A DNA stretch of 34,094 nt from Christensenella sp. UBA4379 (GCA_002391225.1 DGRV01000026.1:24734-58827); one strand, 5' to 3'. Shown: positions 7,246 through 16,297, numbered from the stretch's first letter. A program made the numbers and translations. The notes: generated from the sequence alone by a model not told the origin.

Positions 7246-9909
7246 ATGGAGAAGATCAGTCTGGCAGGCGAATGGCGGGCGAGCCTCCGGGAACCGGAAG
7301 AGCAACCGCCGGCCCGGTGGGAAGGGCGGATCACCCTGCCCGGGACGACGGCTCTGAGCGGCCTGGGAGACGAAAACCAGGACCGCTGCGAAGGGTACCT
7401 GACGGAGCGTTTCCCCTTTGCCGGCCGGCTCTGGGTGGAGAGGGACTTTACTGTCTCTGGTTGGGCGGACAAAACCGTCGTGCTGACCCTGGAGCGGACG
7501 CGCCTGACCCGCGTGTTCCTGGACGGGCAGCTGATCGGCCGCGGGGACAGTCTCTGTGCCCCGCACGTCTTCGTCCTGCCCGCCCTTTCAGACGGGCGGC
7601 ACACCCTTTCCATCGCGGTGGACAACACCGGCTATCCGACCGCCGGCGGACATATGACCTCCCCCGACACCCAGACCAACTGGAACGGCATCACCGGGGA
7701 AATCAGCCTGACCGCCGGGAAAACGGTCTTTCTCTTTCCCAGGACCGAGGTCCGGGACGGGGAACTGCTGATCTCCTGCCGCGTCCTGGGGAAATGGGAC
7801 GGGGCGTGTTGGGCGGAGCTTCCCGGCTGGACCGGCCCCGCAGAGGGCCGCATCCAAGGCGATACTGCCCATTTCCGGATCCCGCTGCCGGAGAATATTC
7901 CCCTGTGGGACGAAGAGCACCCAAGCCTCGTCACGGCGCGCATCTTTGCCGGAGACGATGCTCTGACCTTCCGGACCGGCATCCGCCGCCTTTCTACTGC
8001 CGGACGCCGCCTGCTGGTCAACGGGCGGGAGGTTTTCCTGCGCGGCAGGCACGAGGGCCTGCAGTTTCCCCTGACCGGCTGCGCCCCCTGGGACACAGCC
8101 TCCTGGCGCAGGGAAATGGAGACGGCGAAGGAATACGGGCTCAACCACATCCGCTGCCATACCTGCTGCCCGCCCGAAGCTGCCTTTGAGGCCGCGGACG
8201 AGCTGGGGGTATATATCATCCCCGAGCTTCCCTTCTGGGGCACTGTGCCCGCCCGGGGCGAGGAAGCGGACGGCGGCAGGGAATGCGCCTATCTGGAGGC
8301 CGAGGGCCTGCGCATCCTGGAGGCCTTCGGGGCGCACCCGTCCATGATCTGCCTGAGCCTGGGGAACGAGCTGTGGGGCAGCCGAGAGCGGCTGGACGAA
8401 ATGATCCGCCTGTTCCGGGCGGCAGACCCCGGGCGGCTCTATTCCGCCGGGGCCAACAACTTCCAGTTCGCGGTGGAAAGGCAGCAGGAGGAAGACCTGT
8501 TCGTGGGCGTCCGCCTGGGCGAACACCGGCTGCTGCGCGGCTCCTACGCCCGCTGCGACGGCCCCCAGGGGCGGATTCAGACCGGCCTGCCCGGGACGGA
8601 CTGGGACTATGACGGAGCCGTCCTCTCCGGCGGGGACAGCGCGGGAACGGCCGGAGAGCTGAACATCCAGCGGGGCACGGAGACGGCCCGGGTAACATCC
8701 GCGGGCGGCGAAGCCTATGTGCCGGACATCCCGGTCGTCACCCACGAGGTCGGCCAGTACGAGGTCTACCCTGATTTTTCGGAGATCACCGCCTACCGGG
8801 GCGTCCTGGCCCCCAGGAACCTGGAGGTGATCCGGGAGCGGATGGCGCAAAAGGGTCTTTTGCCCCTGGCCGGGCGATATCGCCGCGCCTCCGGAAAGCT
8901 GGCGGCGGACTGCTACCGCATGGAGATCGAAGCGGCCCTGCGCAGCCGGGAGCTGAGCGGCTTCCAGCTGCTGGACCTGATCGACTACATGGGCCAGGGC
9001 ACCGCTATGGTAGGGATGCTGGACGGCCTTCGGCAGAGCAAGGGACTGATTGATCCGGCGGACTGGCGCCGCTTCTGCGGGCCGGAAACCGTGCTGGCAC
9101 GTTTCCCCCGGTTCGTCTATTCGTCGGGCGAGCCCATTCCCTTCCGCGCGGTGATTTCGGACACCCGGGCGGAAAAAGCCGAAGGCCCGGTGCTGTGCGA
9201 GCTGATCCGAAACGGAGTAACGATTGAAAGCATCCTCCTGACGCCCGGCCCGTGGGACGGACGGCTCCGGCAGACGGAGCCCGCCGCCTTTACCGCCCCG
9301 GACCTTCCCGGCCCGGAAAGGCTGAGCGCCCGCTTCCGTTTGGAGGATGGGACGGAGAATGCCTATTTCCTTTGGGTTTTCCCGGAACTGCCGGCCGCCG
9401 TCACGAAGGACGGGGTCCGCATCCCAGAGGGCTTTGTGCCCTTCGTCCGGGAAGCGTCCAAAGCGCAGGGCCCGGCCATCGTAATCCCCGATGCGGAGGG
9501 AAAGCTGCCGGCCGAATACTGCGGGGATTTCTGGTGCTACCCGATGTTCAAAAGCATCTCGGAGAGCATGGGAAAGCCCGTGGCGACCGGGACGATGGGC
9601 CTGCTGATCGACCCAACAAGCACGCTTCTTTCCGCCTTCCCGGCGGACGACTATACCACGCCGCCCTGGTATCCGCTGCTTAAGCGCGCGCACTGCGAGC
9701 CGGTTCCCGCAGACGCGGTGCTCGCGGTGGAAATGATCGACCACTGGGCCCGGATGGAACGCCTGGGCCTGATCTGGCAGGAAGGAAAGGCCGTCTTCTG
9801 CACCGTGAGGCTGTGGGAAGCGGCCGATGAGCCTGCCGCCAAATGGCTGGCCCTTTCTTTAGGCCGGGCGGCGCTGGCGGCATCGCAGGAGGAAGAGAAC
9901 AAACCATGA
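7246..9909 (+). CDS. Glycoside hydrolase family 2 protein
   Basis: This 887-residue enzyme has the GH2 layout: an N-terminal sugar-binding jelly roll (about 1-150, with WVERDFTV and DNTGYPTAGG), an immunoglobulin-like domain, then a TIM barrel opening with RRLLVNGREVFLRG. The acid/base glutamate is E375 in SLGNELWG. The best nucleophile candidate is E501 in VVTHEVGQYEVYP. The unusual loop after it and the extra C-terminal domain (about 620-887) differ from LacZ. The 'HEVGQ' form is seen in uncharacterised GH2 enzymes of gut bacteria acting on plant or host glycans. There is no signal peptide, so it acts in the cytoplasm on imported sugars. The ATG at 7246 follows GGGAGG; an upstream in-frame ATG at 7192 has none. 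The stop overlaps the next start by 4 bp. Substrate unknown. Confidence 0.85.
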   Translation: MEKISLAGEWRASLREPEEQPPARWEGRITLPGTTALSGLGDENQDRCEGYLTERFPFAGRLWVERDFTVSGWADKTVVLTLERTRLTRVFLDGQLIGRGDSLCAPHVFVLPALSDGRHTLSIAVDNTGYPTAGGHMTSPDTQTNWNGITGEISLTAGKTVFLFPRTEVRDGELLISCRVLGKWDGACWAELPGWTGPAEGRIQGDTAHFRIPLPENIPLWDEEHPSLVTARIFAGDDALTFRTGIRRLSTAGRRLLVNGREVFLRGRHEGLQFPLTGCAPWDTASWRREMETAKEYGLNHIRCHTCCPPEAAFEAADELGVYIIPELPFWGTVPARGEEADGGRECAYLEAEGLRILEAFGAHPSMICLSLGNELWGSRERLDEMIRLFRAADPGRLYSAGANNFQFAVERQQEEDLFVGVRLGEHRLLRGSYARCDGPQGRIQTGLPGTDWDYDGAVLSGGDSAGTAGELNIQRGTETARVTSAGGEAYVPDIPVVTHEVGQYEVYPDFSEITAYRGVLAPRNLEVIRERMAQKGLLPLAGRYRRASGKLAADCYRMEIEAALRSRELSGFQLLDLIDYMGQGTAMVGMLDGLRQSKGLIDPADWRRFCGPETVLARFPRFVYSSGEPIPFRAVISDTRAEKAEGPVLCELIRNGVTIESILLTPGPWDGRLRQTEPAAFTAPDLPGPERLSARFRLEDGTENAYFLWVFPELPAAVTKDGVRIPEGFVPFVREASKAQGPAIVIPDAEGKLPAEYCGDFWCYPMFKSISESMGKPVATGTMGLLIDPTSTLLSAFPADDYTTPPWYPLLKRAHCEPVPADAVLAVEMIDHWARMERLGLIWQEGKAVFCTVRLWEAADEPAAKWLALSLGRAALAASQEEENKP

Positions 9910-10433
9910 ACCAGAAACACCGGTGGACCAAGGGCAGGATCCTGAACGGGGTGATCGCCCTGCTGCTGATGGCCATGATCTTCATGTTTTCAGCGAACAC
10001 GGGAGATGAATCCTCCGAGCTGTCCCGGAAGGTCACAGAGCATCTGATGCGGTGGATTTTCCCGGAATACTCCGCCATGGGCGGCGGAGCGCAGGCCGGG
10101 GCCTTTGCCCTGATGCACTTTCTCGTGCGCAAGCTGGCCCATTTTTCGGAATACGCCCTGCTGGGGGCCGCGCTGCGGCAGTTTTTGTGGACGTTCCCGC
10201 TGAAGATTCCCGGCCTCCCCGCCTGGCTGGCGGCTACCGTGTACGCCGTGCTGGACGAGTGGCACCAGACCTTCGTATCCGGCCGGGCAGGCCAGTTCAG
10301 GGACATCTGCATCGACAGCGCCGGGGCCCTGTTCGGCGTGCTCGTGGCGGCCGGGATCACGGCGGTGGTCATGAGCCGGGTCCGCCAGAAGCAGACCATG
10401 AACCGGATCCGCTACTGGCAAAACACCATTTGA
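9906..10433 (+). CDS. VanZ-like membrane protein
   Basis: This 175-residue protein belongs to the VanZ-like family. The hallmarks are RKLAHFSEYALLGAAL (76-90) and DEWHQTFVSGRAGQFRD (117-133), with four hydrophobic segments at about 12-29, 66-92, 105-117 and 134-156. VanZ gives low-level teicoplanin resistance in enterococci, but most homologues have no known role, and no other resistance gene is present. The ATG at 9906 overlaps the GH2 stop as ATGA, with AGGAGG inside the GH2 gene, so the two are translationally coupled. Confidence 0.88.
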   Translation: MNQKHRWTKGRILNGVIALLLMAMIFMFSANTGDESSELSRKVTEHLMRWIFPEYSAMGGGAQAGAFALMHFLVRKLAHFSEYALLGAALRQFLWTFPLKIPGLPAWLAATVYAVLDEWHQTFVSGRAGQFRDICIDSAGALFGVLVAAGITAVVMSRVRQKQTMNRIRYWQNTI

Positions 10434-10458
10434 CAGGAAAGCATTTTTCAGTTATTCT
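10430..10458 (+). promoter_or_regulatory. Promoter of the DUF362 gene
   Basis: TTGACA (10430-10435) overlaps the vanZ-like stop codon; TATTCT (10453-10458) is 17 bp away. The DUF362 gene is therefore probably transcribed on its own. Confidence 0.7.
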
Positions 10459-10490
10459 TTTTCTTGAACATACGAAAGGAGCGATGTACC

Positions 10491-11372
10491 ATGACTGCAA
10501 GCAAGGTATTTTTCACCAGGGAAATCACCCCGGAAAAGCTGATCGAGATATACAAGGCCCTGAACAAGCCCCTCCACGGCAAGATCGGCGTCAAAATCTC
10601 CACCGGCGAGAGCGCGAAGAGCAACTACCTGCGCCCTGAGCTGATCGGGCCGCTGGTTCATTATCTGAACGGCACCATCATCGAATGCTGCACCGCTTAC
10701 GGCGGCTCCCGGCAGGACGTGGCCGATCACTGGAAGGCCATCGAAGAGCGCGGCTTCAAAAACATCGCTCCGGTGGACATCATGGACGAGTTCGGTGAAA
10801 TCGAGATCCCGGTCCACAACGGCTGCCACCTGGATAAGGACATCGTGGGCGAGCATCTGAACAACTACGACAGCGTGCTGATCCTCTCCCACTTTAAGGG
10901 CCACATGATGGGCGGCTTCGGCGGAGCGCTCAAGAACATCTCCATCGGCATCGGCTCCACCCACGGCAAAGCCTACATCCACAGCGCCGGCACCACCACC
11001 GACCCGGTGAAGTGCTGGAATCCCCCGACCCCGCAGGACGACTTCCTGGAGTCCATGGCGGACGCCTGCAAGGCCGTCCTTGCTTACGTAGGCGCGAAGA
11101 ACATGCTGTACATCAGCGTAGCCAACCGCCTGAGCGTGGACTGCGACTGCGACGGCAATCCCCATGAGCCGGAAATGGGCGACCTGGGCATCTTCGCCTC
11201 CACCGATCCCGTGGCCCTGGACCAGGCCTGCTACGACGCCGTCATCAACGCCCACGACTGCGGCAAAAAGGCCCTGATCAAGCGGATGAACTCCCGCCAC
11301 GGCATCCACACCGTGGAAACCGCCGAAAAGCACGGTCTGGGCAGCAGGAACTACGAAATCGTAGAAATCTAA
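10491..11372 (+). CDS. DUF362 domain-containing protein
   Basis: This 293-residue protein belongs to the DUF362 family, whose function is poorly known. It is often found joined to ferredoxin domains in anaerobes. The typical core is LILSHFKGHMMGGFGGALKN followed by ISIGIGS, with SVDCDCDG and STDPVALDQACYD further on. No CxxCxxC ferredoxin segment is visible, so this is the stand-alone form. The start at 10491 is preferred because AAAGGAG lies just upstream; a frame from 10464 would place the ribosome site inside the gene. It is soluble, with no signal peptide. It is flanked by its own promoter and a strong terminator. Confidence 0.85.
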   Translation: MTASKVFFTREITPEKLIEIYKALNKPLHGKIGVKISTGESAKSNYLRPELIGPLVHYLNGTIIECCTAYGGSRQDVADHWKAIEERGFKNIAPVDIMDEFGEIEIPVHNGCHLDKDIVGEHLNNYDSVLILSHFKGHMMGGFGGALKNISIGIGSTHGKAYIHSAGTTTDPVKCWNPPTPQDDFLESMADACKAVLAYVGAKNMLYISVANRLSVDCDCDGNPHEPEMGDLGIFASTDPVALDQACYDAVINAHDCGKKALIKRMNSRHGIHTVETAEKHGLGSRNYEIVEI

Positions 11373-11411
11373 CTTATCTAAAATATAACCGCTGGTTCCG
11401 TTTTAGGACGC

Positions 11412-11466
11412 AAAGAACCCCGCATCCGTTCCGGCATCATGCCGGGCGCATGCGGGGTTCTTATTA
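11412..11466. terminator. Bidirectional terminator between the DUF362 and GPH genes
   Basis: AAGAACCCCGCAT pairs perfectly with ATGCGGGGTTCTT, with an inner CCGGCAT/ATGCCGG helix. A-rich and T-rich flanks let it work for both convergent genes. Confidence 0.92.
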
Positions 11467-11477
11467 TATTTTCTGCC

Positions 11478-12896
11478 TCAGCGTTCGGATTCGCCGTGCT
11501 TTTTCCGCAGCTCTTTGCTCAGCTGTTCGGCGTATTCGTCGGTCAGGCGGAACTTTTTGTGGAAGATGAACAGGGCGACGAGCAGGCCGATGACCGGGAG
11601 GACCGTCATCATCAGGCGCAGGCCCGTCAGGGTCTCGGCGGACTGGCGGATAATTTCGCCGGTGTCCTCGGTATCCCCCACCAGGTTGATCAGCTTGAGG
11701 CCTACGCCGGTCAGGAAGACGGCGACGCCGGCGGCCGCCTTGACCACGAAGGTCTGCATGGAGAAGATCACGCTCTCCTCGCGGCGGCCAGTTTTGACCT
11801 CCCCGTAGTCCACGGAGCTGGACAGGAAGACCGTGGTCAGCACCGTCAGCACGCCGTTGGCCATGAAGACCAGCGCGCCGGGCACGCACAGGAGGATCAG
11901 GTTATGGGTCACGCCCGTGAGGCACAGGGTCAGGATGACGATGTAGCCCAGGATGGCCAGGCCGCCAGCCAGCCGGAAGATCTGCTGGTTGGTGATTTTT
12001 CTTGCCCGCAGGAGGGGATAGAGCACCATCATGCCCAGGATCTGGAAGGCCCCGCCCACGGAAGAGAACAGGGTGAAGCTGCCCCGCCAGGTCTGGCTGC
12101 CGTTGCCGAAGTCATACTTGAAGAAGTAGATGATGAAGTTGCTGGTCAGGTACAGGGCCATGTTGATCAGCACGATCGTCAGCACGACGACCAGGGCCTG
12201 GTCGTTATGGAAGAGGGAGGAAAACATCTCCTTGACGGAGGAAGTGCTCATGCGGCCGGTGTCCTTTTCCTTCATGAACAGGCAGCAGATGATTTCCGTG
12301 AGGATGAACAGGACGCCGACGATCAGGGCCACCATCCGGAAGCCCTCGCGCTCGTTGACGCTGCCCAGGGCGTCCCTGCCGCCCAGGAATTCCACGGCCA
12401 GCAGCGTGCCCACCTGCATGATGGCGGCGCCGATCCCGGCGCAGGTGCGGCCCACCACGGAGAGGTTTTCACGCTCCTTCGGCGTATCGGTGACGGCGGG
12501 GATCATGGACCAATAGGGGATGTCCATCATCGTGTAGGTGACGCCCCAGAGGATGTACATGACCGTGAAGAACACCATCAGCGTGGCCCCCTCCGCGTGA
12601 GGAGCGGCGAACAGGGCGTACAGGACCACGGCGTTCAGCACCGTGCCGCTGAGCAGCCAGGGACGGAAACGCCCCCAGCGGGACTTCGTTTTGGCCACCA
12701 GAACGCCCATGAAGGGGTCGTTCAGGGCGTCGAATACGCGGGCAAGCATCAGAATCAGGCCTACAAAGGCGGGATCCAGGTGCAGGATGTCCTGATAATA
12801 ATACAGCACATAGTTAGCGGACAGGGCGTACACCATGTCCTTGCCGACGGCGCCGATGCCGTAGGCGATCTTCTTGCCGGTACTCAGGGTGTTCAT
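11478..12896 (-). CDS. GPH-family sugar:cation symporter (MelB/XynB-like)
   Basis: This 472-residue transporter belongs to the glycoside-pentoside-hexuronide:cation symporter family of the major facilitator fold. Diagnostic pieces are YGIGAVGKDMVYALS near the start, the loop DALNDPFMG followed by RWGRFRPWLL, and DIPYWSMIPAVT. About twelve hydrophobic segments are visible, and the C-terminus is basic and cytoplasmic. The ATG at 12896 has GGAGG nine bases upstream; the longer frame to 12971 would cross a terminator-like hairpin and is rejected. The likely cargo is a disaccharide or pentoside with Na+ or H+. The GH2 enzyme across the terminator could process it, but the two are not in one operon. 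Confidence 0.9.
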   Translation of the reverse strand: MNTLSTGKKIAYGIGAVGKDMVYALSANYVLYYYQDILHLDPAFVGLILMLARVFDALNDPFMGVLVAKTKSRWGRFRPWLLSGTVLNAVVLYALFAAPHAEGATLMVFFTVMYILWGVTYTMMDIPYWSMIPAVTDTPKERENLSVVGRTCAGIGAAIMQVGTLLAVEFLGGRDALGSVNEREGFRMVALIVGVLFILTEIICCLFMKEKDTGRMSTSSVKEMFSSLFHNDQALVVVLTIVLINMALYLTSNFIIYFFKYDFGNGSQTWRGSFTLFSSVGGAFQILGMMVLYPLLRARKITNQQIFRLAGGLAILGYIVILTLCLTGVTHNLILLCVPGALVFMANGVLTVLTTVFLSSSVDYGEVKTGRREESVIFSMQTFVVKAAAGVAVFLTGVGLKLINLVGDTEDTGEIIRQSAETLTGLRLMMTVLPVIGLLVALFIFHKKFRLTDEYAEQLSKELRKKHGESER

Positions 12897-12929
12897 GCAG
12901 GTTTTCCTCCAAATTACGTGATCATTCCG

Positions 12930-12956
12930 TGAAAAAGGCTCCCTCCGGAGCCTTTC
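12930..12956 (-). terminator. Hairpin with T tail upstream of the GPH gene
   Basis: On the minus strand AAAGGCTCC and GGAGCCTTT pair perfectly around a four-base loop and run into TTTTT. It could end transcripts from metG and the lipoprotein gene, or attenuate the GPH gene, whose start is 34 bp further on. Confidence 0.7.
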
Positions 12957-13042
12957 ATGGCTTCTATTCATTCTGCTGCTTGAAAAGTAACTGCATCATT
13001 CACAAACGAAGGAAGCAAAATTGACGCACAGCAGAAGAGGTG

Positions 13043-13254
13043 ATCAGGGGGTGCTTCCCCCTGATTACAATCCGCAGCGGCGGCATGTACGCCGCGAGGA
13101 GTATTTTTGCGCAGCAGAACAATAGTTGGAAAGAGAAGACCTCCCCACTTCTGCGGAGCAAAAATACATTCCTTGCGGATTTGCCGCCCGGGAGCGTCGT
13201 AGACGCGAGAGGCAAATCCGTTGGGGGGTTCCGTAGGGGGGTCGCAAGACCCCC
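13043..13254 (-). repeat. Multi-hairpin intergenic element, copy 1
   Basis: Five inverted repeats lie in a row after the lipoprotein stop codon. Right to left they are: GGGGGTC/GACCCCC (13237-13254); CGGATTTGCC/GGCAAATCCG (13176-13220); GTATTTTTGC/GCAAAAATAC with inner GCAGAA/TTCTGC (13101-13167); GCGGC/GCCGC (13080-13095); and ATCAGGGGG/CCCCCTGAT (13043-13065). Bases 13169-13196 match 17293-17320 on the opposite strand at 26 of 28 positions. No reading frame here is credible. About 85 bp between this array and the hairpin at 12930 shows nothing further. Confidence 0.75.
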
Positions 13255-13260
13255 TTGCGA

Positions 13261-14178
13261 TTATCGGAGATTTTCCGATTTTGTTCCGCTTTCGTCGGTC
13301 AAAGTGGCTTTTCCGTTTTTGACGGTCAGGTCGGCCACAGCGCCGGGCTGGTTCAGCAGAGCGGAAACAGCGGAGGCGCCTCCGTTCACCAGGTCCGGGA
13401 AACGGGACGGCAGGGCCAGCTCGGTGGTTTTTTCTTCAAACTCCCGGACGGAGGCCTCATTGGCCGAAACGCTGCCCACGCAGATCCGCCAGGACCATTC
13501 CATTGCCGCCTCGTCCCCCTGATCCACATTGGGAATCAGCTGGACGTCGGCAAACCACAGCGTTCCCCCTTCCCGGAGGTAAACGTCGCGCGACCAGCCC
13601 GAGATGGCGTCGTTCAAACGGGAAACGGTCTCCGTTTCCGCGCAGAGCCCGTCCTCCCGGATCCGGTAATAGGTGGCAAAGGCGAAATCTCCCCCGCCCT
13701 CGCCGCTCATCACGTAGGACAGCGGGTCGTAAAAAACCGTCTCCTGGGTTTCCCGGGGCTCTCCCTCGTCGGAAATCACGTAGCTGTCCATCCGGCCTTC
13801 GGCCATCACGGCGGCGTAGGGCTTATCAAAGGAGTAGCGGCCCCCCGTCGAGCGGGAGAAGGAGATCCAGCCCTGATCCGGCTTCAGGACGCCTTCCTCG
13901 GACGCGGCCTGGGCGACGGACCGGACGATCTGCCCGGGCACGTTCAGGCTCGTGACCTGACCCAGGGCGTTTTTGACCTTCAGGTTGAGGGCGTCCGCTT
14001 CGGAAGAAACAGACAGCACCTTCTGAATCGTCCGGGAGCTTTCGTCCGGCAGGGCCGGGTTCACCGTCCATTGGGGCTCCAGGGTTTCCTGCGGCTTCCC
14101 GTCCCCGCCGTTGGAACAGGCGCTGAGCAGCACCAGGGAAAGGGCGCAGACCAGGAAGAGAAGCAATCGTTTTTTCAT
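13261..14178 (-). CDS. Lipoprotein of unknown function
   Basis: I do not recognise a family. The 305-residue protein has a lipoprotein signal: basic start MKKR, a hydrophobic stretch and lipobox LSAC with Cys21, then a Ser/Gly/Asp linker. The mature part is hydrophilic and rich in Glu, Ser and Thr, with strands such as GRYSFDKPYAAVM and TLWFADVQLIPN, which suggests a beta-rich extracellular domain. The ATG at 14178 is taken because the longer frame only adds a TTG three codons upstream. It lies 11 bp after the metG stop with only a weak ribosome site, so expression probably depends on metG transcription and re-initiation. The stop codon touches the multi-hairpin element. Confidence 0.8.
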   Translation of the reverse strand: MKKRLLLFLVCALSLVLLSACSNGGDGKPQETLEPQWTVNPALPDESSRTIQKVLSVSSEADALNLKVKNALGQVTSLNVPGQIVRSVAQAASEEGVLKPDQGWISFSRSTGGRYSFDKPYAAVMAEGRMDSYVISDEGEPRETQETVFYDPLSYVMSGEGGGDFAFATYYRIREDGLCAETETVSRLNDAISGWSRDVYLREGGTLWFADVQLIPNVDQGDEAAMEWSWRICVGSVSANEASVREFEEKTTELALPSRFPDLVNGGASAVSALLNQPGAVADLTVKNGKATLTDESGTKSENLR

Positions 14179-14189
14179 GGCAGTCAAGC

Positions 14190-16190
14190 TTACCCGATTT
14201 CGCTCCCGGGGGCGATGCTTCCCGCGTCGTCCACGGTGAGCAGGCGGAGGGTGCCGGTCTGTTCGTCCAGGGCGGACAGGAGCATGCCCTGGGACTCCGT
14301 TCCCATGATCTTCCTCGGGGCGAGGTTGGCAAAGAGCACCAGGGTCTTGCCCACCAGGACGGTGGGGTCGGGATAGGCCTTGGCGATGCCGGAGAGGACG
14401 GTGCGCTGCTCAGAGCCCAGGTCCAGGGTGAAGGAGAGGAGCTTTTCGCTCTTTTCCACCTTTTTGCAGGCCAGGACCTTGGCGGTGCGGAAGGACAGCT
14501 TCTCAAAATCGCCGATGGTCACGCAGCCTTCCGGCGCTTCGGCGGGCTTTTTCTCCGCCTTGGGCTTTTCGGCCTTGGGGGCCGCCTTTTCTTCGCTGGG
14601 GCCGTTCAGGACTTCCAGCTCCTTTTTCACGTCGATGCGCGGGAAGAGGGCTTCGCCCTTCTGTACCTTGGTGCCGGCGGGCAGTCTGCCAAAAGAGCTC
14701 AGGGAATCCCAGGTCTTGAGGGCTTCGTCTTTAACGCCCAGCTGCTCAAAGATCCGGGCCGGGGTGTTGGGCATGAAGGGCTGGATCAGCACGGCCACGA
14801 AGCGGACGCACTCGGCCAGGGTCAACAGCACCGCAGCCAGCTCGTCCCGCTTCTCCGGGTCGCGGCCCAGGACCCAGGGCTGGGTCAGGTCGATGTACTT
14901 GTTGCACTCGCCGACGACCTTCCAGATTTCCGCCAGGGCCTGGCTGAACTGGAGCTTGTCCATCTGCTCCTCCACCAGTTTGGGCAGCTGGACGCAGTGC
15001 TGGCGCAGGGAAACGCCCGTGGGCTCTTTTTCGTCGATGCCATCAAACCCATCCGGCGTCACGCCGTCAAAATACTTTTCGATCATGGCCACGGTGCGGG
15101 ATACCAGGTTGCCCAGGTCGTTGGCCAGGTCCGCGTTCATGCGGGTGAGGAAACTTTCGTTGGTGTAGTTGCCGTCCGCGCCGAAGGGCATCTCCCTCAT
15201 CAGGTAATAGCGCAGGGTATCCACGCCGTAGCGGGCGACAATGGGGCCGGGATAGACCACGTTGCCCTTGGACTTGCTCATCTTGTCCATGCCGAACAGA
15301 AGCCAGCCATGGGCAAAGACCTGCTTGGGCAGGGGCAGGCCCAGGGCGTGGAGCATGATGGGCCAGTAAATGGTATGGAAGCGCACGATCTCCTTGCCCA
15401 CCAGGTGGACGTCCGCCGGCCAGTATTTCCGGAACAGCTCGTCGTGGTCCGTCCCATAGCCCAGGGCCGTGATGTAGTTGCTCAGCGCGTCGATCCACAC
15501 GTACACCACGTGCTTGTCGTCAAAGTCCACCGGCACGCCCCATTTAAAGCTGGTCCGGCTGACACACAGGTCCTGCAGGCCGGGCTTTAAGAAATTGTTG
15601 ATCATCTCATTGGCGCGGCTGGCGGGCTGGATGAAATCGGGATGGCTTTCGATATAGTCAATCAGCCAGTCCTGATACTTGCTCATGCGGAAGAAATAGC
15701 TTTCCTCCTTCATCGGCTGGCAGGGACGGCCGCAGTCCGGGCAGACCTTTTCCCCGTCCTTTTCCACCAGCTGGGTCGCCGTCCAGAAGCTCTCGCAGGG
15801 AGTGCAGTACATGCCCTCGTACTCGGCCTTGTAAATGTCGCCCTGGTCATAGAAACGGCGGAAGATCTTCTGCACGATCTTCATGTGGCGCTCCTGGGTG
15901 GTGCGGATGAAATCGTCGTTTTCGATGTCCATCAGCTTCCACAGGGCCTTCGTTTCCTCGGCGATCTTATCCACGAACTGCTGGGGCGTCACGCCGGCTT
16001 CCTGGGCCTTTTTTTCGATTTTCTGGCCGTGCTCGTCCAGACCGGTCAGGAAATAGGTATCGTATCCCTGCATCTTCTTAAAGCGGGCCATGGTATCGGC
16101 CGCCACAGTGGTGTAGGTGTGGCCGATGTGCATGTTGCCGCTGGGATAATAAATCGGGGTGGTGATATAAAAGGTTTTCTTCTCCGGCAT
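14190..16190 (-). CDS. metG: Methionyl-tRNA synthetase
   Basis: This 666-residue enzyme charges tRNA-Met with methionine in the cytoplasm. HIGH is exact at 21-24 and KMSKS at 303-307. A zinc-knuckle insertion has MYCTPCESFW and VCPDCGRPC. The anticodon-binding helical domain follows, then a Lys/Glu/Pro/Ala-rich linker and a C-terminal Trbp111-like tRNA-binding domain (FRTAKVLACKKVEKSEKLL, VLSGIAKAYPD, GTESQGMLLSA), which dimerises the enzyme in Firmicutes. The start at 16190 (MPEKKTFYITTP) has AAAGGA upstream; ATGs further out lack this. The 5' UTR is only about 50 nt, too short for a T-box. The lipoprotein gene follows in the same unit. Confidence 0.97.
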   Translation of the reverse strand: MPEKKTFYITTPIYYPSGNMHIGHTYTTVAADTMARFKKMQGYDTYFLTGLDEHGQKIEKKAQEAGVTPQQFVDKIAEETKALWKLMDIENDDFIRTTQERHMKIVQKIFRRFYDQGDIYKAEYEGMYCTPCESFWTATQLVEKDGEKVCPDCGRPCQPMKEESYFFRMSKYQDWLIDYIESHPDFIQPASRANEMINNFLKPGLQDLCVSRTSFKWGVPVDFDDKHVVYVWIDALSNYITALGYGTDHDELFRKYWPADVHLVGKEIVRFHTIYWPIMLHALGLPLPKQVFAHGWLLFGMDKMSKSKGNVVYPGPIVARYGVDTLRYYLMREMPFGADGNYTNESFLTRMNADLANDLGNLVSRTVAMIEKYFDGVTPDGFDGIDEKEPTGVSLRQHCVQLPKLVEEQMDKLQFSQALAEIWKVVGECNKYIDLTQPWVLGRDPEKRDELAAVLLTLAECVRFVAVLIQPFMPNTPARIFEQLGVKDEALKTWDSLSSFGRLPAGTKVQKGEALFPRIDVKKELEVLNGPSEEKAAPKAEKPKAEKKPAEAPEGCVTIGDFEKLSFRTAKVLACKKVEKSEKLLSFTLDLGSEQRTVLSGIAKAYPDPTVLVGKTLVLFANLAPRKIMGTESQGMLLSALDEQTGTLRLLTVDDAGSIAPGSEIG

Positions 16191-16248
16191 GATGATCATG
16201 TCCTTTCCGTATGGCATAGGGCGAAAACAGCCGCCGCCCTGTTTGTCC

Positions 16249-16277
16249 ATTATAAGAGGAATAAACGGAAAAATCAA
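16249..16277 (-). promoter_or_regulatory. Promoter of metG
   Basis: On the minus strand TTGATT (16272-16277) and a perfect TATAAT (16249-16254) are 17 bp apart. Transcription would start near 16242. Confidence 0.8.
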
Positions 16278-16297
16278 GAGCCGGCGCTCTTCTGTAA

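Noticed and set aside
7588..9744. A 718-residue open frame antisense to the GH2 gene
   Set aside because: It mirrors the GH2 codon pattern, has no ribosome site and no recognisable motifs. Long antisense frames are common in GC-rich genes.
11439..12932. A 497-residue frame antisense to the sugar symporter gene, rich in His, Asp and Gln
   Set aside because: Its composition is a reverse shadow of hydrophobic codons; no start signal.
13040..13522. A 160-residue frame across the hairpin element and the lipoprotein gene
   Set aside because: It runs through stacked palindromes and then antisense to the lipoprotein gene, with no credible domain.
16191..16250. T-box riboswitch before metG
   Set aside because: The predicted 5' UTR is only about 50 nt and has no T-box hairpins.
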